Assembly: GCA_963664185.2 (NCBI GenBank)
Contig: CAXXOQ010000126.1
Location: 1-64,000 of the forward strand
Direction of reading: 5' to 3'
Source: Bin34 sp963664185
GTDB taxonomy: Bacteria > Chloroflexota > Anaerolineae > Caldilineales > Caldilineaceae
Length of the DNA stretch: 64,000 nucleotides
Both the position numbers and the translations under genes were made by a program. Of the stretch, positions 63,436 to 64,000 are shown piece by piece. Position 1 is the first letter of the stretch; each line of letters starts with the position of its first letter. The notes beneath the pieces were generated by a model. It did not search any database and had not been told where the DNA came from. It worked only from the letters and a program-made list of their open reading frames with translations.

Positions 63436-63499
63436 GGCGGCCTGCCTGGGCGGAACGCCATGGCCCCACCCACACCCGCCTGCATGCGCTCTGGTTGCT

Positions 63500-63790
63500 C
63501 CGGCGGGGCTGATCAGCGCAGACTACGGCGAATGCGGTGGGGCAGGCTCGGAGTCCGGTAGCAGTCTGGCTGCGCTGGTACCAGGAGGGTGGCCTGACTG
63601 TGGTACACACGCGGCAACAAGGTATCATGGCCCACTCTCCTTCCTGGCCTCGGAGCAGGAAACCCAGGTGGTGGCGGCCCAGAAAGGACACTTCTCTACG
63701 GCGGAAGATGCGCACGTTGGAACTGGGGGCACCTACCGGGTTGCGTCAATGGACTTGGATTGAGGACGTTTTGGCGCAGTTATCTGAATA
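63500..63790 (+). pseudogene. IS630-like transposase N-terminal remnant
   Basis: Frames read VAVWLRWYQEGGLTVVHTRQ (first helix-turn-helix end of IS630-type transposases) and, in a shifted frame, GPLSFLASEQETQVVAAQKG with FSTAEDA (second helix-turn-helix). The DDE catalytic domain is absent. It resembles the debris at 50.7-51.0 kb. Confidence 0.42.
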
Positions 63791-63823
63791 TCAGCCTGAT
63801 GTGGCCTGCTCACAATTGATATA

Positions 63824-63852
63824 TTGGTCTAATCGTACGGAATTGGTATAAC
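63824..63852 (+). promoter_or_regulatory. Candidate promoter for the gene at the right edge
   Basis: TTGGTC (63824-63829), a 17-base spacer and TATAAC (63847-63852) lie about 60 bases before the ATG at 63915. Good spacing, moderate hexamers. Confidence 0.5.
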
Positions 63853-63914
63853 TACCTCTTCCATTGTGCCGAGGCACATGCGTACAATGCAAGTGGGAAT
63901 CTGGGGAGGACTGA

Positions 63915-64000
63915 ATGGCCCTTGGTGTCAGTGGCCATAGCCCCTTCATCGTTGACAACCGTGTCTCTGGTTGGACGGGTCGGCGGCAATCTACAAAATG
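63915..64000 (+). CDS. 5' end of a gene running off the window, possibly helicase-related
   Basis: The ATG at 63915 has GGGGAGGA just upstream and stays open to the edge (28 codons: MALGVSGHSPFIVDNRVSGW, then TGRRQSTK). The start resembles the N-termini of some large helicases with a PLD-like domain (FIVDNR...GW), but too little is visible to be sure. The partial frame may also contain a base error near the end. Confidence 0.45.
   Translation, partial: MALGVSGHSPFIVDNRVSGWTGRRQSTK

Noticed and set aside
1..64000. CRISPR arrays, rRNA or tRNA genes
   Set aside because: No regularly spaced direct repeats or cloverleaf-like conserved sequences were seen on reading; a tRNA scan was not possible.

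Overview
The window is a GC-rich bacterial chromosome segment, about 80% coding in short operons on both strands. I infer a member of the Chloroflexota, close to Caldilineaceae or SAR202-type marine or sponge-associated lineages. The reasons are a Tat-lipoprotein sugar-binding protein of Chloroflexota style, seven enolase-superfamily sugar-acid dehydratase genes in 64 kb, a sulfatase and a GH172-type hydrolase. No rRNA, tRNA or other phylogenetic marker is present, so the placement is inference only.

Layout. 0.0-6.5 kb (minus strand) is an assimilatory sulfate-reduction and siroheme operon: sulfite reductase, an unrecognised 211-residue protein, a TrpD-like phosphoribosyltransferase, APS/PAPS reductase, sirohydrochlorin chelatase and uroporphyrinogen-III methyltransferase. 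In front of it lies a 43-codon ORF with 14 cysteine codons, then an antiterminator arm and an intrinsic terminator. Together these form a complete candidate cysteine-responsive transcription attenuator, which is the most interesting element here. 7-13.9 kb holds a catalytically dead HtrA-like protein, an MDR reductase, a double-length UxaA-type dehydratase and a GH172-like protein. 14-27 kb carries sugar-acid genes (three enolase-superfamily genes, a DegT aminotransferase, a DapA-type aldolase, a sulfatase), one AAA/PD-(D/E)XK protein, a MITE and an orphan DNA methyltransferase. 28-45 kb holds an SH3 protein, two SDRs, a tandem pair of AAA/PD-(D/E)XK genes, two more enolase-superfamily genes, RraA, a D-aminoacylase, an alcohol dehydrogenase and a sugar ABC importer. 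45-52 kb is an accessory patch: an OLD-type ATPase, perfect palindromes, an atypical response regulator, a DAO oxidoreductase, an IS630-like remnant and a HicBA-like pair. 52-61 kb is an efflux and housekeeping run (two MFS proteins, patatin, RsmI, class V aminotransferase) followed by a K+ channel, an alcohol dehydrogenase, a rhamnonate dehydratase-like gene and DUF952. 61-64 kb is transposon debris with small toxin-like and coiled-coil genes, ending in the start of a gene that runs off the window.

How the parts fit. The transporter, sulfatase, GH172 protein, dehydrogenases, dehydratases and aldolases describe an oligotroph that imports and oxidises varied sugars and sugar acids, probably from algal or host glycans. 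The sulfur operon makes sulfide for cysteine, with siroheme made by the same operon.

Data-quality warning. At least nine genes are broken by single-base shifts. Nearly all are +1 insertions, mostly in G/C runs, and the protein sequence on either side stays intact. This looks more like residual long-read insertion error than old decay, so the broken genes are given as full-span features with the shifts described.
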